DNA from: Eledone cirrhosa
Taxonomy: Eukaryota > Mollusca > Cephalopoda > Octopoda > Eledonidae
NCBI GenBank assembly: GCA_964016885.1
Contig: OZ024742.1
Coordinates: 120,523,370 to 120,587,369 of the forward strand
DNA: 64,000 bases
Direction: 5' to 3'
Below are positions 22,307 through 33,786 of the stretch, piece after piece (the first letter of the stretch is position 1; each line of letters begins with the position of its first letter). A program made the translations under genes and the position numbers. The notes beneath the pieces are model-generated. The model had not been told where the DNA came from. It searched no databases and saw only the letters and a program-made list of their open reading frames with translations.

Positions 22307-22494
22307 AGGAACCAGTAAGACCCCGACGGCTGAGCTCAAGCCGTTTCGACGGCTAATTCTGGACTAAAATGTCCAGAATTAGTCCAGAATTAGCCGTCGG
22401 GGTCTTACTGGTTCCTATTACCCACTCTACTACCCCAAGTATTGAGTACTTTGGTGTGTTATGGTCCACCTGGTTCCTTACCACATTTCCTTCG

Positions 22495-22500
<6 letters not shown>
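22307..22500. repeat. Foldback repeat family G, one arm with a 23-bp deletion
   Basis: TAGGAACCAGTAAGACCCCG (from 22307) recurs inverted as CGGGGTCTTACTGGTTCCTA (ending 22419). The left arm has an extra block bounded by GACGGCT direct repeats that is missing in the right arm. Beyond the hairpin the family continues TATTACCCACTCTACTACCC to TTCCTTCGTTATAT, then (TA)n. Flanks GATGATGATTATAAT and ATTATAATCATCATC (22276-22290; 22532-22546) are themselves inverted. Confidence 0.8.
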
Positions 22501-22533
<33 letters not shown>

Positions 22534-22540
<7 letters not shown>

Positions 22541-22660
22541 TCATCATTTAACATGTTTTCCCTGCTTGCAAGGGTTAGATGGGTCGTCACAGACCAAGTC
22601 GGTACTCGATCAGAGCTACAGACCTCTCAGATGTGATAGGGACCTGCTTCTGGCTTACAT
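22534..22660 (-). mobile_element. LINE/SINE 3' tail, diverged
   Basis: TCATCATCATTTAACATG, TTCCCTGCTTGCAAGGG and a diverged body follow on the minus strand. No head. Confidence 0.6.
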
Positions 22661-22802
22661 ATATTCCTATACTCATACCTTATCATGGTACCAGTACATG
22701 GACATAGCTGAAAAATCCTCCCAATCCATGGCAGATTTTCTACAGCCCTTCATATCACCAGCTACTTTACTCTGTGTACTGGGTGAGTTTATCAAGTAGA
22801 TC

Positions 22803-22976
22803 AATAACCCTAGAAAGTTTGTCCTGTTTTTGACACAACTGTTTGTGAGAACATTTCTTAATTTATGTCAGATAAATAATATGAAACTTAGTTACATTAT
22901 TAAATCCCAACAAATTCCGGATTGCAGAGTATGCAGAGTATTTCATTAGAAATATTCTAATGAAATGGTTAAAGTA
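22803..22976 (-). mobile_element. MITE-2 copy, internally shortened
   Basis: Left end AATAACCCTAGAAAG and right end TTCTAATGAAATGGTTAAAG in reverse family orientation, with GTTACATTATTAAATCCCAA inside. Confidence 0.55.
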
Positions 22977-23239
22977 ATTTCCCAAGAATCTTGACAGCTT
23001 ACATTCGATAACTTTCCTTAATTAGTATTTATAACCTGTAAAAATGAAAGTGAGACATTTTGCTTAGGTTGTAAATAATTCCAGCAAAATATGTAGGATT
23101 TTGTTTCTTTTTTATTTATTTTTCTGTTTTCACATTCTTAAACACAAAAATTATATAATTAGTTAATTCCATACCAAGCAATTAATTAAACAGACTAACC
23201 TGCTTGCAATTTCTTCAACCATGAAGAATCTCAAGTAAC

Positions 23240-23850
23240 ATTTTCCTATATTACCCATTCCACTACCATATATTTAATGAAAGCGGTTGTATATAATTTT
23301 CAAATAATTTTGAAAATGATTAAGAATTTAGAGGGATTTACTGATATAACTAAGTTTCTCATTATTAAGCTGGTGTTTGGAACATAAATTAATGGTTTTT
23401 ACATAAAATTGCGATGGGAAATTTTTTAGTTAAATATAACTATCCTCCCTCTCCCTTCCATACACCTCACCTTTACACTCCCCAGCCACAGTCCACACTG
23501 TAAAGTGGTTGTGTTGGTATCACAACAAAAAGCACCCAGTCCACACTGTAAAATGGGTATGTAGGTGTCACGACAAAAAGCACCCAGTTACACAGTAAAT
23601 GTGGTTGTTATTAGGAAGGGCATACAGCTGTAGAAATCAAGCCAGAAACAGCTCTATATGAGCAAGACTCAGTCACCTGACCTGACTAACCTCAAATGGG
23701 ACAATGTGTCTAACCCATACTAGTGTGAAAAATAGATGCTAAATAATGATGATGATGATGATTAACACATTAAAACAAATAGCTTTGTTTTGTAGAACTA
23801 GGGTCAGTTACAGGCAATTTGATATCAAAAAGGACTAAAGAAATATATAA
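23240..23850 (+). mobile_element. MITE-2 interrupted by a LINE/SINE tail
   Basis: The family sequence runs to TTAGTTAAATATAAC (about 23447) and resumes at TAACACATTAAAACAAATAG (23763). Uninterrupted copies read ATAAATATAAACACATTAAAAC at this point. The 310-bp interruption is the tail element below. Confidence 0.75.
23455..23762 (+). mobile_element. Headless LINE/SINE 3' end inserted in MITE-2
   Basis: Carries three CACAACAAAAAGCACCCAG-type repeats, then TTAGGAAGGGCATACAGCTG, GACAATGTGTCTAACCCATA and (ATG)n ending at the MITE junction. No tRNA head. Confidence 0.8.
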
Positions 23851-24169
23851 ATTTGTTTTTTTACATTCAAAACATGAAAAATATTTGGGAGAAACACTAT
23901 ATGAAAAGTATCCAGGCAATGGATAATACAAGTTCAAAATTGAGATATAAGAAGTGAATGAAATGTTATCAAAAGGCAGACATTTCTCATCCTATAAGAC
24001 AATAAAATCTTTAACAATTTCAATTCAATATCAAAATACCAAATAACTAATAAAAGGGGGGAGGGAGGTTGAAAGGAATAATTTCTCTATAATTCCACCA
24101 TTCTTTCAAATATTATTCAATGAAATAATTGTCAAACCTGATAAAACGCTTTCTTTATTCAATCATTTT

Positions 24170-24315
24170 GTTACCATATTTCTAATGAAATGCACTGCCT
24201 AGGATTCTCTATTAATTTTGAAAATAATCAAGAATTTGTATAGATTTAGTAATATAACTATTTTTTTATTTTTAAGTTAGTGTTTGAAACACAAAATTTT
24301 ATGTCCACAGACAAC
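24170..24315 (+). mobile_element. MITE-2 5' part
   Basis: TTTTGTTACCATATTTCTAA, GAAATGCACTGCCTAGGATT and GAAAATAATCAAGAATTTG match the family. The 3' half is lost. Confidence 0.65.
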
Positions 24316-24394
24316 TCATAAGGAAGGATATAGCCAATGAAGGAGCCACCATGTGGTCACTGAACTTACTAGAAGTAGCTACTAAACCTTCAAA

Positions 24395-24560
24395 TCGTAA
24401 AAAAGGTAGGACTCATTGAATAATGTAATGCTAGATACACATTATCTGAAATAAAAGAAGAAATATTCATGGATAGGTCTGTCCGATCAGGACCAGCTAG
24501 TAGTTAAACAACACATGAAAGAATATATTCCTTCATGACAATATATTTATGTAGAATGAA
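24395..24560 (+). repeat. Dispersed repeat family D copy
   Basis: TAGGACTCATTGAATAATGT, then GATAGGTCTGTCCGATCAGG and TAGTTAAACAACAC resemble 45940-46165 (GGGCTCATTGAATAATATAA, then GGACTAAACAATAC). Confidence 0.5.
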
Positions 24561-24747
24561 TACAGAGAACGGAGATGGTCAAGTGGCTATATTGGAAAGC
24601 AAGCTGAAAAGTCTTCAGATCAAAATCCACTAGAACTGTTTTGTATTTATGTAATATATTTAATTCTTTACTAAATACAACTGGAATCCAAAGAAACTAG
24701 TCATGGTTTGCACTAATAAAAATCATTTAGTAAACTTCACAAATTTA

Positions 24748-24965
24748 TGGCTTAGTGGTTAGAATGTTGGGCTTGCAATTGAACGGTTGTGAGTTTGATT
24801 TGTTGTGTCCTTGAACAAGACACATTATTTTCACAGAGCTCCAGTTTACTCAGCTGTAGAAATGAGTTGCAACATCACTGATACCAAGCTGTATAAGCCA
24901 TTGCCTTTCCCTTGAACAACATCGGTGGCATGGAGAGGGGAGACTGAGCGACTGTTAGTCTACCA
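24748..24965 (+). mobile_element. SINE-B head and body, tail lost
   Basis: tRNA-like head TATGGCTTAGTGGTTAGAAT with a decayed B-box (GTTGTGAGTTTGATTTG), then CTTGAACAAGACACATTATT. The body diverges after ATGAGTTGCAAC. Another tRNA-like scrap (GGTCAAGTGGCTATATTGGA) lies just upstream at 24578. Confidence 0.65.
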
Positions 24966-25208
24966 CAAACAAACTTTGACCAGGCTTGTACCTCAGAGGG
25001 AACTTTCTAGGTGCAAAACCATGGTCATTAGTGACCAATGGGGGCCTTAAATATACTGTAGAGTCACAAATACAAATATTCTGTACAAAGCTCTCTAAGA
25101 GAAAAGTTATTTTGATTTTGTTTTTAATTTCATCGAAGAATATATACCAATTCTATTCAAGCCTTTCATTGAAACCTTTTTAATCACTGTTCAATTACTT
25201 GATATATA

Positions 25209-25378
25209 TATCATCATCGTCGTTTAACGTCTATCTTCCACGCTAGCATGGGTTTAGACGGGAATTGTCCCACTTGAGGCAAGATTGGTCGTCTCGCTCG
25301 TATGGGACTGTCTGGTAGAGGGGGGAGGGGGTATATTTAATTAAGAGGTGCCTACTGACTGTAGGTTTTGCTTTGTAC
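25209..25378 (-). mobile_element. LINE 3' UTR ending in the SINE-shared tail
   Basis: On the minus strand the LINE stop (TAA, 25379-25381) is followed by about 60 nt. Then comes the sequence GACAGTCCCATACGAGCGAG, CTTGCCTCAAGTGGGACAA, CCCATGCTAGCGTGGAAG and GACGTTAAACGACGATGATG. The same block is the 3' tail of the headless and tRNA-headed elements at 32417, 34541, 52509 and 53144. This is the direct evidence that the SINE tail derives from this LINE. Confidence 0.85.
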
Positions 25379-26988
25379 TTAAGCAAGGCGGGTTTTCTGT
25401 ATTACTGCATAGCGCCAAAGATCTCGGTCCAGTGACATTGTCTTAGAGAGGTGTAAGTGTGTAAGGTCGGAATTTATCAAATCGTCCCAGGTTTTTCTGG
25501 GTCTGCCTACTCTGTAACTTACATCAATTTTGACCGCGCTGCACTTTTTTATACAGCTGTCATTTTTCATGCGCATCACGTGACCATACCAACGTAGTCT
25601 TCTCTCGAGTAAACAGCATCTGATCCCTCTTATTCCTAATTTCTCACTTAGTTCATTAATGCTTTGCTGTTCACGTATATTACTATTACACATCCAGGAG
25701 AGCATGCATGCTTCGTTCCTCTCCAGTCTGCACAGATCCTCTGCACATAATGCCCATGTCTCACTGCCATGTAACATAGCTGTTCGTATGCAGGCATCAT
25801 ACAGTCTGCCTTTCATTTTTAGAGAGAAACCTTTAGTGCCAATAGTGGTATAAGCTCTCTGAACTTTTTCCATCCCGTCCTGACTCTGGCTACTGTACTT
25901 TCTGAGCACCCTCCACCACTGCTGATTTTGTCACCCAGGTAACGGAAGGTATCCACTATTTCTATAGAGCCATCTGGGCAATAGAAGGAGCTAGTATCCT
26001 GTGGGCGCTTGCTACTTATTGCACCTGAACACCAGCCACATATAAAATCTACGTTCTTAGATAGCTTACCTGTGATCCCACTACATCTTTTATGCACCCA
26101 TACTTTGCATTTGGGACATAAAATGGAATTTCTGCCTACTCCTTTGCTACACACTGAGCATGGCCATTTCCCAGAGGGGACCTGTGCCCTATTTTCCTTC
26201 CTACATACTAGAACTTTAGTCTTAGACAAGTTAACTTTAAGGCCTTTTGATTCTAGGCCATGCTTCCATGTTTCGAATTTCTTCTCTAGTTCATCCATTG
26301 ATTCAGCTATGAGCGTTAGATCATCTGCATATAGAAGTTCCCATGGGCAGCTGGTCTTGAACTCCTGTTATAACCTGAAGGGCAATAATAAATAGGACGG
26401 GGCTAAGGACAGAGCTCTGATGAACACCAACTTTTATGCTAAATTCTTCACTATATTCGTTGTTAATTCTAACCTTGCTGACTGTTTCTTTATACATGGC
26501 TTGGATAGCTCTCACAAGCCATTCATAAACTCCTAGTTTTCTAAGGGCCCACCAGATAGATAATGGCACCAAGGGACTGTCAATTGCTTTCTCCAAGTCA
26601 ACAAAAGCTAAGTATAGGGGTTTACTTTTAGCTAGGTACTTCTGTAGTTGTCGAACAAGGAAAAGGGTGTCGTGGTACTTTTACCTGACACAAACCCGAA
26701 ATGCATTTTGTCTAGATCAATTTGCTCTCTGATTAGTTGCGCTATAACTTTTTCTGTGACCTTCATGACCTGATCAATTAATTTAATGCCTCTATAGTTT
26801 TCTCTATCTAGTGCATCTCCTTTACACTTGTAGCAGTTAATGATGATGCTGCTACGCCAGTCATTTGGTATGACTCCGTTCTGTATGACTTGGTTTACTA
26901 TCCGGGTGACCATAGTGTGTCCCACCATTTCAGCAACTATCTCCGAAGGCCCAGCTGCCTTGTCTTCATATCTTTGATTGCCTTACTT
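25379..26988 (-). pseudogene. LINE reverse transcriptase remnant with zinc-finger insert
   Basis: Non-LTR retrotransposon ORF2, 5'-truncated inside the RT domain and broken by at least three frameshifts. In order on minus: KAAGPSEIVAEM (about 26960-26930), VIPNDWRSSIII, ENYRGIKLIDQVMKV, MHFGFVSGKSTT, the catalytic AFVDLEKAID region (decayed), VGVHQSSVLSPVLFII (usually HQGSVLSP, so one key glycine is lost), and ELLYADDLTLIAES with YADD at 26331-26320. Next is a Cys-rich block CSVC, CPKC, HKRC, CGWC (PHD or RING-like spacing) and then FRYLGDKISSGG, LHGSETWAL, RLRWYGHVMRM, GRPRKTWDDLI and SLDRDLWRYAVIQKTRLA before the TAA. It could not make active enzyme. The clade is not assigned from sequence alone. 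Confidence 0.88.
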
Positions 26989-27034
26989 TATATTTAATTC
27001 AGCTGAAATATGTATTTATGTATCATTGGATGGT

Positions 27035-27300
27035 CAAAGGTATGTGGCATTGTGGTTAGGGTATTCAGCTCACAATCATAAGGTAAAAAGTTTGATTTGC
27101 AGCGGTGCATTGTGTCCTTGAGCAAGACACTTTGTTTCACATTCTGGCAAAAATTCTGTGTCATGCAGAATCTCCCCAAGAACTATGTTATGGGTATGTA
27201 TGTCTGTAGAATGCTCAGCCACTTTTCATGAGCAGGCTGTTTCATTGATCATATCAACTGGCACTCCATTGTAACTGATGGAGTACCAATCTTTTTTTTA
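27035..27300 (+). mobile_element. SINE-B-like element, old copy
   Basis: Head TATGTGGCATTGTGGTTAGG, decayed B-box AAAAAGTTTGATTTGC, body GTCCTTGAGCAAGACACTTT. The 3' part (CATGAGCAGGCTGTTTCATT, CTGATGGAGTACCAATC) differs from the standard tail, so it may be a separate subfamily. Confidence 0.6.
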
Positions 27301-28000
27301 AGGATGGTCAAAACAACAAACAGTTAAGTTCAGCAAAGCAGAGGCTGTTGTAGAAGCAGAAGGCATAAAGGGAATGTCTTATCCAGAGCAAATGGTGAAT
27401 TTGTTTATCATGTATATGGAGTTGGGAGTTGTGAGGTAACAGCATTTTAGCATGACAGCGGTAATATTAAATGCTTGTCCAATTCAGCTAACTCTGCTGG
27501 TTAGTAGGATTCCTGCAAAAAGAGGGGCGAGTGCATAAGTTTCTCCAGCCAGTACTTAGTCTCTCCAATATCAAATCTGCTGTAGTACCTCCCAGTGGCG
27601 AGACATGGTAACTATGCCCTGACAAGCATAGGTAGAACTTACACACTACAAAGAAAGACTAGCCCTCAGACATGTGTCATGCAGGCCTACAGGCATTTTA
27701 GACATACCCTGGTAACACATGAACTAGTCTTCCAATAAAGCAAGAAGCCTAGAAGGTCAATTCAAAAACAAATCCACTACTACTAGACAGCAGCATTTTT
27801 TACATTGCCTAATGGAATAAGCCAAATATAAACTGGTAGAAGATGGTGAGAAATCATTACTGGATGACTCAAAGTCAATTACGGAATCAAACTAAAAATC
27901 AATTGAGATGGAGAGCTATGATCACCCATACTAAATGACACCTGATTGATTGATTGTCAACACAATTCTGTTAAAACATGAATTAGCAGTAGAATTGCTA
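27301..28000. other. Unassigned, moderate GC
   Basis: Possibly old repeat sequence (GGTGAGAAATCATTACTGGA; CTGGTTAGTAGGATTCCTGC), but no family was matched within the window. No gene seen. Confidence 0.3.
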
Positions 28001-31000
28001 AACATACTTTGTAGCATTACAGATATTCTTGATATTCAGCAAAGAATCCCTTACCACATCAGTGATCAAACAACCATATTTACTTCTCTCTTGTGAAAAG
28101 TATTACTTCAAACTTGAATTAAGGATGTCACACAGAGGTCTCAAATTTCCACAATGTTTGGCTCATAAAATGAATTCTTGCATCAAGGGAAAACCAAGTT
28201 ATTCTTTCCAATTCCAACAGCCAAATCAATATTAAATTAATTTTCTTTCAAATAAAATATATATAACTGTCTTTAAAATGTTACTGGGCAAAAATATATC
28301 AAGTACAACAGTTATGGATATATCTAATAAATTAGTTTTCATATCTTCCAATGACAGACTTTTAAATCCTACAAACTTCTGTTTTAATGCATGTCTTAAA
28401 CTATTTGTGGAATCTGCCAAAATTTTCATTATATTGAATATACAAACAAAATCTAAACAACTATTCCACTTTTCCAACTCTAGTTAAAAATATAAATTAA
28501 AATATCAAAGCTATATAAAGCTATATACATTAAAATTATTTCAACTTTTTCAATAAATTACAGAGATTATTCTAAAACAACTACAGTTATTAAAGAAATG
28601 TTTATTTTGAATAAAGAATACAGTTTAAGTAAATAGGTTTTTCACTGCATTCATTTGCAAATGTTTCAAGAGAAAGTTAAGCGTACACATGAAAACTATC
28701 TATTGAAAATGGTTAGGAAATCAGAATAATTATTTATGGGTATGACATATGACAGACAAATAAAATCTAGTATCTCCCTGTATACAGGTCAAAGTGATGA
28801 ATAACAAATTTTACTGAAAACTATAAATTTCAATTTTCCATAAAAATAAAATAAAATTAAGTTTCATGAGTAGGCACAATACACTCTCAGAAATGGTTGT
28901 CACAAGTAGTTGAAAGGTAAGTACGAGAATTGTTGAATTTAGTATCATCTATTGATCTGACACAAGCATGGCTGCATGGTTAAGAAGTTAGCTCCATCCC
29001 CATGTAGATCGCCGAGGGTCACATGAGTGACATATGTGTTGTCTGAGGGCCACACGACAACTAATTGCACACATTACAACTAATTTTTTTAATTTTATAT
29101 TATGAAGATAAAACATGCTCATGCTGTAAAAGCCTTTGTGGAGGCCACAGGTATGCTTGTAAAGGACTGCATGTTTGACATGCCTGATGTAGATCAATGC
29201 TTGACCCCAGTATCCTTGCATGTAGAATTTGGTAGAAAAGAATAATCGGTGCAGAACCTCAATTGTATGCATATGTATAATTTTTGCCATATAAATATGA
29301 GCAAGAAAAAAAAAAAAAAACTAGTGCTTTTTAAATGAAGAACCTGTAACTAATGATGCTATTATTCACAAAGTGTACATAAAACAATATATCAACAGGG
29401 CTGAACATAATTTTGCTGATAAAGTTGTTAAATGTTGCAATTTAGCTAGCAAGGGTGTCAGAGAATGAGAAAAATGTTGATGCCTTGATGTTAATACATA
29501 AGAGGAAACTACAGCAATGAAAATATGTTAAACATTCTATCCAAAGGTCATAGACATTTTTTACAAAAGAGGATAACTTAAACACTGCAAAAGAACTATT
29601 TGAAATATTAGAGTAAATGAGTAGTAATTAGATTTCATAATCAGAAAAATAACAGTGCATCAGTTGACGGTTGTCAATCACATGGCTCTTTGTTTTTTAT
29701 GAAATCCAGGATGTTTGCATGAGTGGCAACAACACCTTTATATTTAGTACTCCAATGTGAACAACACATGAGCTTTATTCTGAAGGTCAACAATTGCTAA
29801 GGGTTAAAATATGTTCTGGATCTAAAAAAAAAAAGTGAGAGGACGAGAGGAGATGACTATGAACTGTTAGAAATAATTATAGTGATTTTGAGGGCTTTTC
29901 CCTGCTATGTGCAGTGATTGTGTTTTGATGTTATCAAAGTATACAGAATTGTCATGTATGACTCCACTGAAACAATGTTTATGAAATCTCTATTTGTTGA
30001 AGCAGTCTGATGTGAGAAGGTTAAGGAGAGGTAAAGTGCTTTATCAGTTGTGTAGTTAGAAGCAACACTGATAAGGCTATCATAATAATAATGAAATATT
30101 GTGTACAGTGCTCAGGTGCACTACAACTCATCAAAAAGTGTATGTATAGTACATAGGGTAATGTACAAACGTCAGGAAAATGAACAGTGCATGAGACATG
30201 ATATACAGATGTGTGCATGTGTATGGTAGGGGTACATCAGGTGTAGTTTTGGCGTATTTTGGGTTTTAACTAAAATACAGAAAGAGTGAGAGACAGCCAA
30301 AACCTGAGGCACAGTAAAGTTGAAAGAATGTTGTTTGGAGAGAGAAAGAGAGAGAGGGGGGAGGGAGAGAGAGGGGAGAGGGAGAGAGAGAGCACCACAG
30401 ACACAAGATACAATGGAGCAGTTTAACAAATATTTCAACAAATATGAATAAAGTTATTGTTTTTTTTTTTCATTTCATGCAACTGTCAAACATCTGAAGA
30501 TGGCTCTTGAGTGATTATGCCCCATCTCCTATACATTGTATTAGAATATGTAAACACACATGCAATTTAATTTCAAATCAAATGGTGGAACCATAATATA
30601 TTTATAAGAATTTAAAGAGATATCTAACTAAACATCTAAAATATGTGCAACTGACATTTTTATATCAGGAAGGGTGCATGCAAGTGTACATATTGTTTAT
30701 CTTCAACTTTCTCTTCTAGTGAGAATGGAATGGCTTTTGCAAATGTTGCCATTTTCCTTTAAATTGTGAAAGCGTATATTAACAGCTTGATACCCATTCT
30801 CTTAGTATCCACTCAACAGTGAAAAGGAAGCGGAATCTATTTGCAGGCAGATTGACAATCTATGTAAAGTGCTTGGTCTAAGTACACAACACAATGGCTA
30901 CAGTATAGTTTGAACATATGACCTTTCAATCAATTTAACAACATACCAACTCTACCAATGATATGCAATTCATAAATTAAACTTATAAACAGCATCAATT

Positions 31001-31638
31001 TTATATATGAAAATGGTGGAATTTTATAAAATTGGTTTAATACAGATATATTCTTTTAATTATTGCTTTTAATGTTAAATCAAACTGCCCTTGAAGTTAC
31101 AACACTTTGATAATCAAATTCCTATTGTGTAGGCAATGAAGGAAATGATATACACGAGGACATTTGGGAAAAGAGCCAATACTAAAAGGAACTGAAAATA
31201 AATATAAAGGATGCCAGTGAGTAATATTTGTAGTAAATGATCATGACCAGCAAAGGGGACATTGTTACATGTGTAGTAAGTTGGAAGAAATTCAGTTTTG
31301 CAAGCAATACAATCAACAGGTAGCCGATAAATTTAAGACTAAACTGAGAAAAATGATGTTGTATATGGACTTATGTTTGTGTCATTAAAACAATGTCCCA
31401 TGACAGGCAGTGATTAGGTTAATATATACATAAAAATTAACATGATCTAGACGTTACTCAAATTCTCCACATGCATCGTTGCAAGTTAGGTGCCCAAGCT
31501 TCTTTCTTGAAGATAGATACAAATTTTTAATAAAGTTAAATGGATTAAATATAGCTATAAATCACAAAATGATTCCTGAAAATATTCCAAATTTTAGTAA
31601 TTTTACTATGCAATGTGGATACTGCACATTTACCACTG
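28001..31638. other. Long stretch without gene or clear repeat
   Basis: AT-rich, likely intronic or intergenic. Notable only for a poly(A) run near 29307-29322 and a (GA)n/(GGA) purine tract at about 30338-30394. ORFs of 65-100 codons show no motif or splice context. Confidence 0.5.
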
Positions 31639-31915
31639 CTTGTTTTGTACACAACACACTACTGCAGTATAAACTATTCATTGCCATATTTCTAATAAAA
31701 GAAGACACTAGCTAGGATTTGCAAATAATCAAGTAGTTGGGGGTGATTTAGTATAATAACTGGACTTTCTAATTATGTTTGAAACATAACTTAAGAAAGG
31801 CTCTTACATAAATTATGATGGAAGATTTTTAGATAAATATAAACTCTTTAAATTAATCAGCTTCGTATATAAAGCCAGCAGTTACGGGCGATTTGGTATC
31901 AAAAAGTTAAACTAA
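31639..31915 (+). mobile_element. MITE-2, uninterrupted copy
   Basis: TATTTCTAATAAAAGAAGAC, then GTTTGAAACATAACTTAAG, TTTTTAGATAAATATAAAC, and the 3' end GGTATCAAAAAGTTAAAC. It serves as reference for the interrupted copies at 17415 and 23240. Confidence 0.7.
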
Positions 31916-31938
31916 ATGTTATTTGATAATTGGTCTAA

Positions 31939-32035
31939 TACAGAGAGTCCCCCAAAAATGTGTACACATTTTGATTACCTGTACAGGCAATATTTATTAG
32001 GATGCTGTTAAAGTTTTTTTGGGGGACACCCTGTA
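31939..32035. mobile_element. Mariner-like MITE, 93 bp, TA target site
   Basis: TA (31939-31940), CAGAGAGTCCCCCAAAAA at the left end, TTTTTTTGGGGGACACCCTG at the right end, TA (32034-32035). The ends are inverted repeats with a few mismatches. No coding capacity. CAGGGTGTCCC-type ends with TA duplication are typical of Tc1/mariner. Confidence 0.8.
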
Positions 32036-32416
32036 TATTCTCCCATCAAACATTTAATGCACAGTTAATATTTCTTAGAAAAAAATTCAAATGTATTTGA
32101 AACTTGGACAGATAATAGAGTAGTTTGTTGAAGATAATAGCTGTTTCTTGAAGACAGGAATTGTCTCAAAAAATATTTACTTAGAAATCAAATGAATACT
32201 TATTACAAAACTCATGTTAACAATGTTAAAATCACAGACAAAATATATTCTTACTTCATTTCGCTGATGATTCAAATGTATATATATATAATTTAATAAT
32301 ATGGTAGTCGTAAGATGTTTTACAGGTGTTAATATTAATGTAATAGACATCTATACATTGTGAAGAGCCACAAGTTGAAACTTGGATCACAAGTAACTGG
32401 CACTTATTAACATCAT
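32036..32416. other. No feature seen
   Basis: AT-rich, with a short TA run near 32278. Confidence 0.5.
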
Positions 32417-32668
32417 ATCATCATCATCATCATCGTTTAACGTCCATGTTCCACGCTTGCATGGGTTTGGACGGGAGTTTTCCCACTTGAGGCAAGAGTG
32501 GTTGTCTTGCTCGCATAGGACTGTCTGGCGGGTTTTCTACAGCTGGATGCCCTTCCTAACACCAACCACATTTACAGTGTGGAGCTGGGAGGTTTTTACC
32601 GTGTTGCCTACACGGCCACATTACAGCGTGGACTGTGTGTTTTTTTGTCATGACACCTACACGATCTA
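32417..32668 (-). mobile_element. LINE/SINE 3' end with one body repeat
   Basis: Minus strand: CATGACAAAAAAACACACAG, ACGGTAAAAACCTCCCAGC, GTTGGTGTTAGGAAGGGCAT, CGCCAGACAGTCCTATGCGA, and GGACGTTAAACGATGATGAT. Very close to 52509-52900, so it is a 5'-truncated copy of the same LINE subfamily. Confidence 0.85.
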
Positions 32669-32760
32669 TATATATATATATATATAAGAAAGTGAGGGTT
32701 TTTTTACAAAATGAAAAATAACCGAGGTGTCCTACAAGAGTGAAAGTATAAAGAAAAAAA

Positions 32761-32987
32761 GATGAAATCGAAAATGCAACTGGAGTCTTATTTTAAAAAA
32801 AATATATATATTTATTTGGTTCCTTTACCGGTTGAGATGGAGGGTCTGTGGTTTTTCTCACATCTGATGTGAGAAAAACCACAACTCTACTTTTGAAAAG
32901 CAGAAGAACTGCGAAACCGGTAAAGGAACCAAATAAATATATATATTTTTTTTAAAATAAGACTCCAGTTGCATTTTCGATTTCATC
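32761..32987. repeat. Foldback with 73-bp arms and an inner hairpin
   Basis: Arm 32761-32833 (starting GATGAAATCGAAAATGCAAC) is the inverse of 32915-32987. The 81-nt loop holds a second perfect hairpin, 32847-32864 against 32866-32883 (TGTGGTTTTTCTCACATC). The loop side reads TTTTGAAAAGCAG, loop, CTGCGAAACC (32891-32918), i.e. a 4-bp stem followed by GAAAC. (TA)n flanks the right side. No ORF. Confidence 0.9.
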
Positions 32988-33188
32988 ATTTTTTATATAT
33001 ATACAGAGAGAGTTAGTTCCACAACAAATTAGCAAACCATACTTGAAGACACCCGTTTCACCGAGCAGACTTTAAACCCATGTATGGCTGCAGTGAGAAC
33101 GGAAGTGTATATTGAACTCATCCTCTGGATTGAGTGCTCTACATACTACAGATATAACCTCCCAGTTTTTTACCACTATATATATATA

Positions 33189-33306
33189 AAATTTAATATA
33201 GAAATGGCTTCTACAGGACTAGAACTGTTTCATTCAAAGGAAATCATCAGAAAAACCATCAATGAAACAGTTCTAGTCATTTTGAAGTCATTTCTATATT
33301 AAATTT
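33189..33306. repeat. Foldback with 46-bp arms and hammerhead-like order
   Basis: Arms 33189-33234 and 33261-33306 are inverted copies with about six mismatches. On the minus strand the loop plus left arm reads CTGATGA (33250-33244), TTTCCTTTGAAT (imperfect stem), GAAAC (33231-33227), then a loop ending in AGTC. A related fragment sits at 21210-21258. Confidence 0.8.
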
Positions 33307-33780
33307 ACTGAGGTTACCCCTGATTTGACCCGGGATATATGTGTGTGTGCATATATATATATATATACATTAACAAATTTCTCTAACTCATGCAAATGGA
33401 TAAAAATATATAAGGTAAGGAAAACACTTGTAACACATTTAAACCTACAAAAAAAATGAGAAAACTAATACTTATTGACAAAAGAAATCTAAAACTAGGC
33501 AATAATTTTGTGTCCAGTGTCATTTATCATCATCAAAAATCTTTATTGGTTCTGTACATGTTATTTTCTTTGTCCAGTTCATACACTATTACTCTCATTT
33601 AATTATTATTTGGGTACTGGTTCTTAGGAAGCGATAAATTTGTCACATCGAAAAATTCTTACAAAATAGCTCCAAGAAACTATGTTTAAACATTGAATTA
33701 TCTACAAATCTCATTTAGGTAAACAGGCCAAAAATCGTAACAAAGCATTCTATATGTAAAATTGTCAACAAAGCATATTT
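33307..33780. other. No gene; short TA microsatellite
   Basis: TGTGTG/TATATA run at 33340-33366, then plain AT-rich sequence. Confidence 0.5.
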
Positions 33781-33786
33781 CAAAAC

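Noticed and set aside
30488..30520. CTGAAGATGG as a hammerhead core
   Set aside because: No complementary stem II and no GAAA at the expected spacing.
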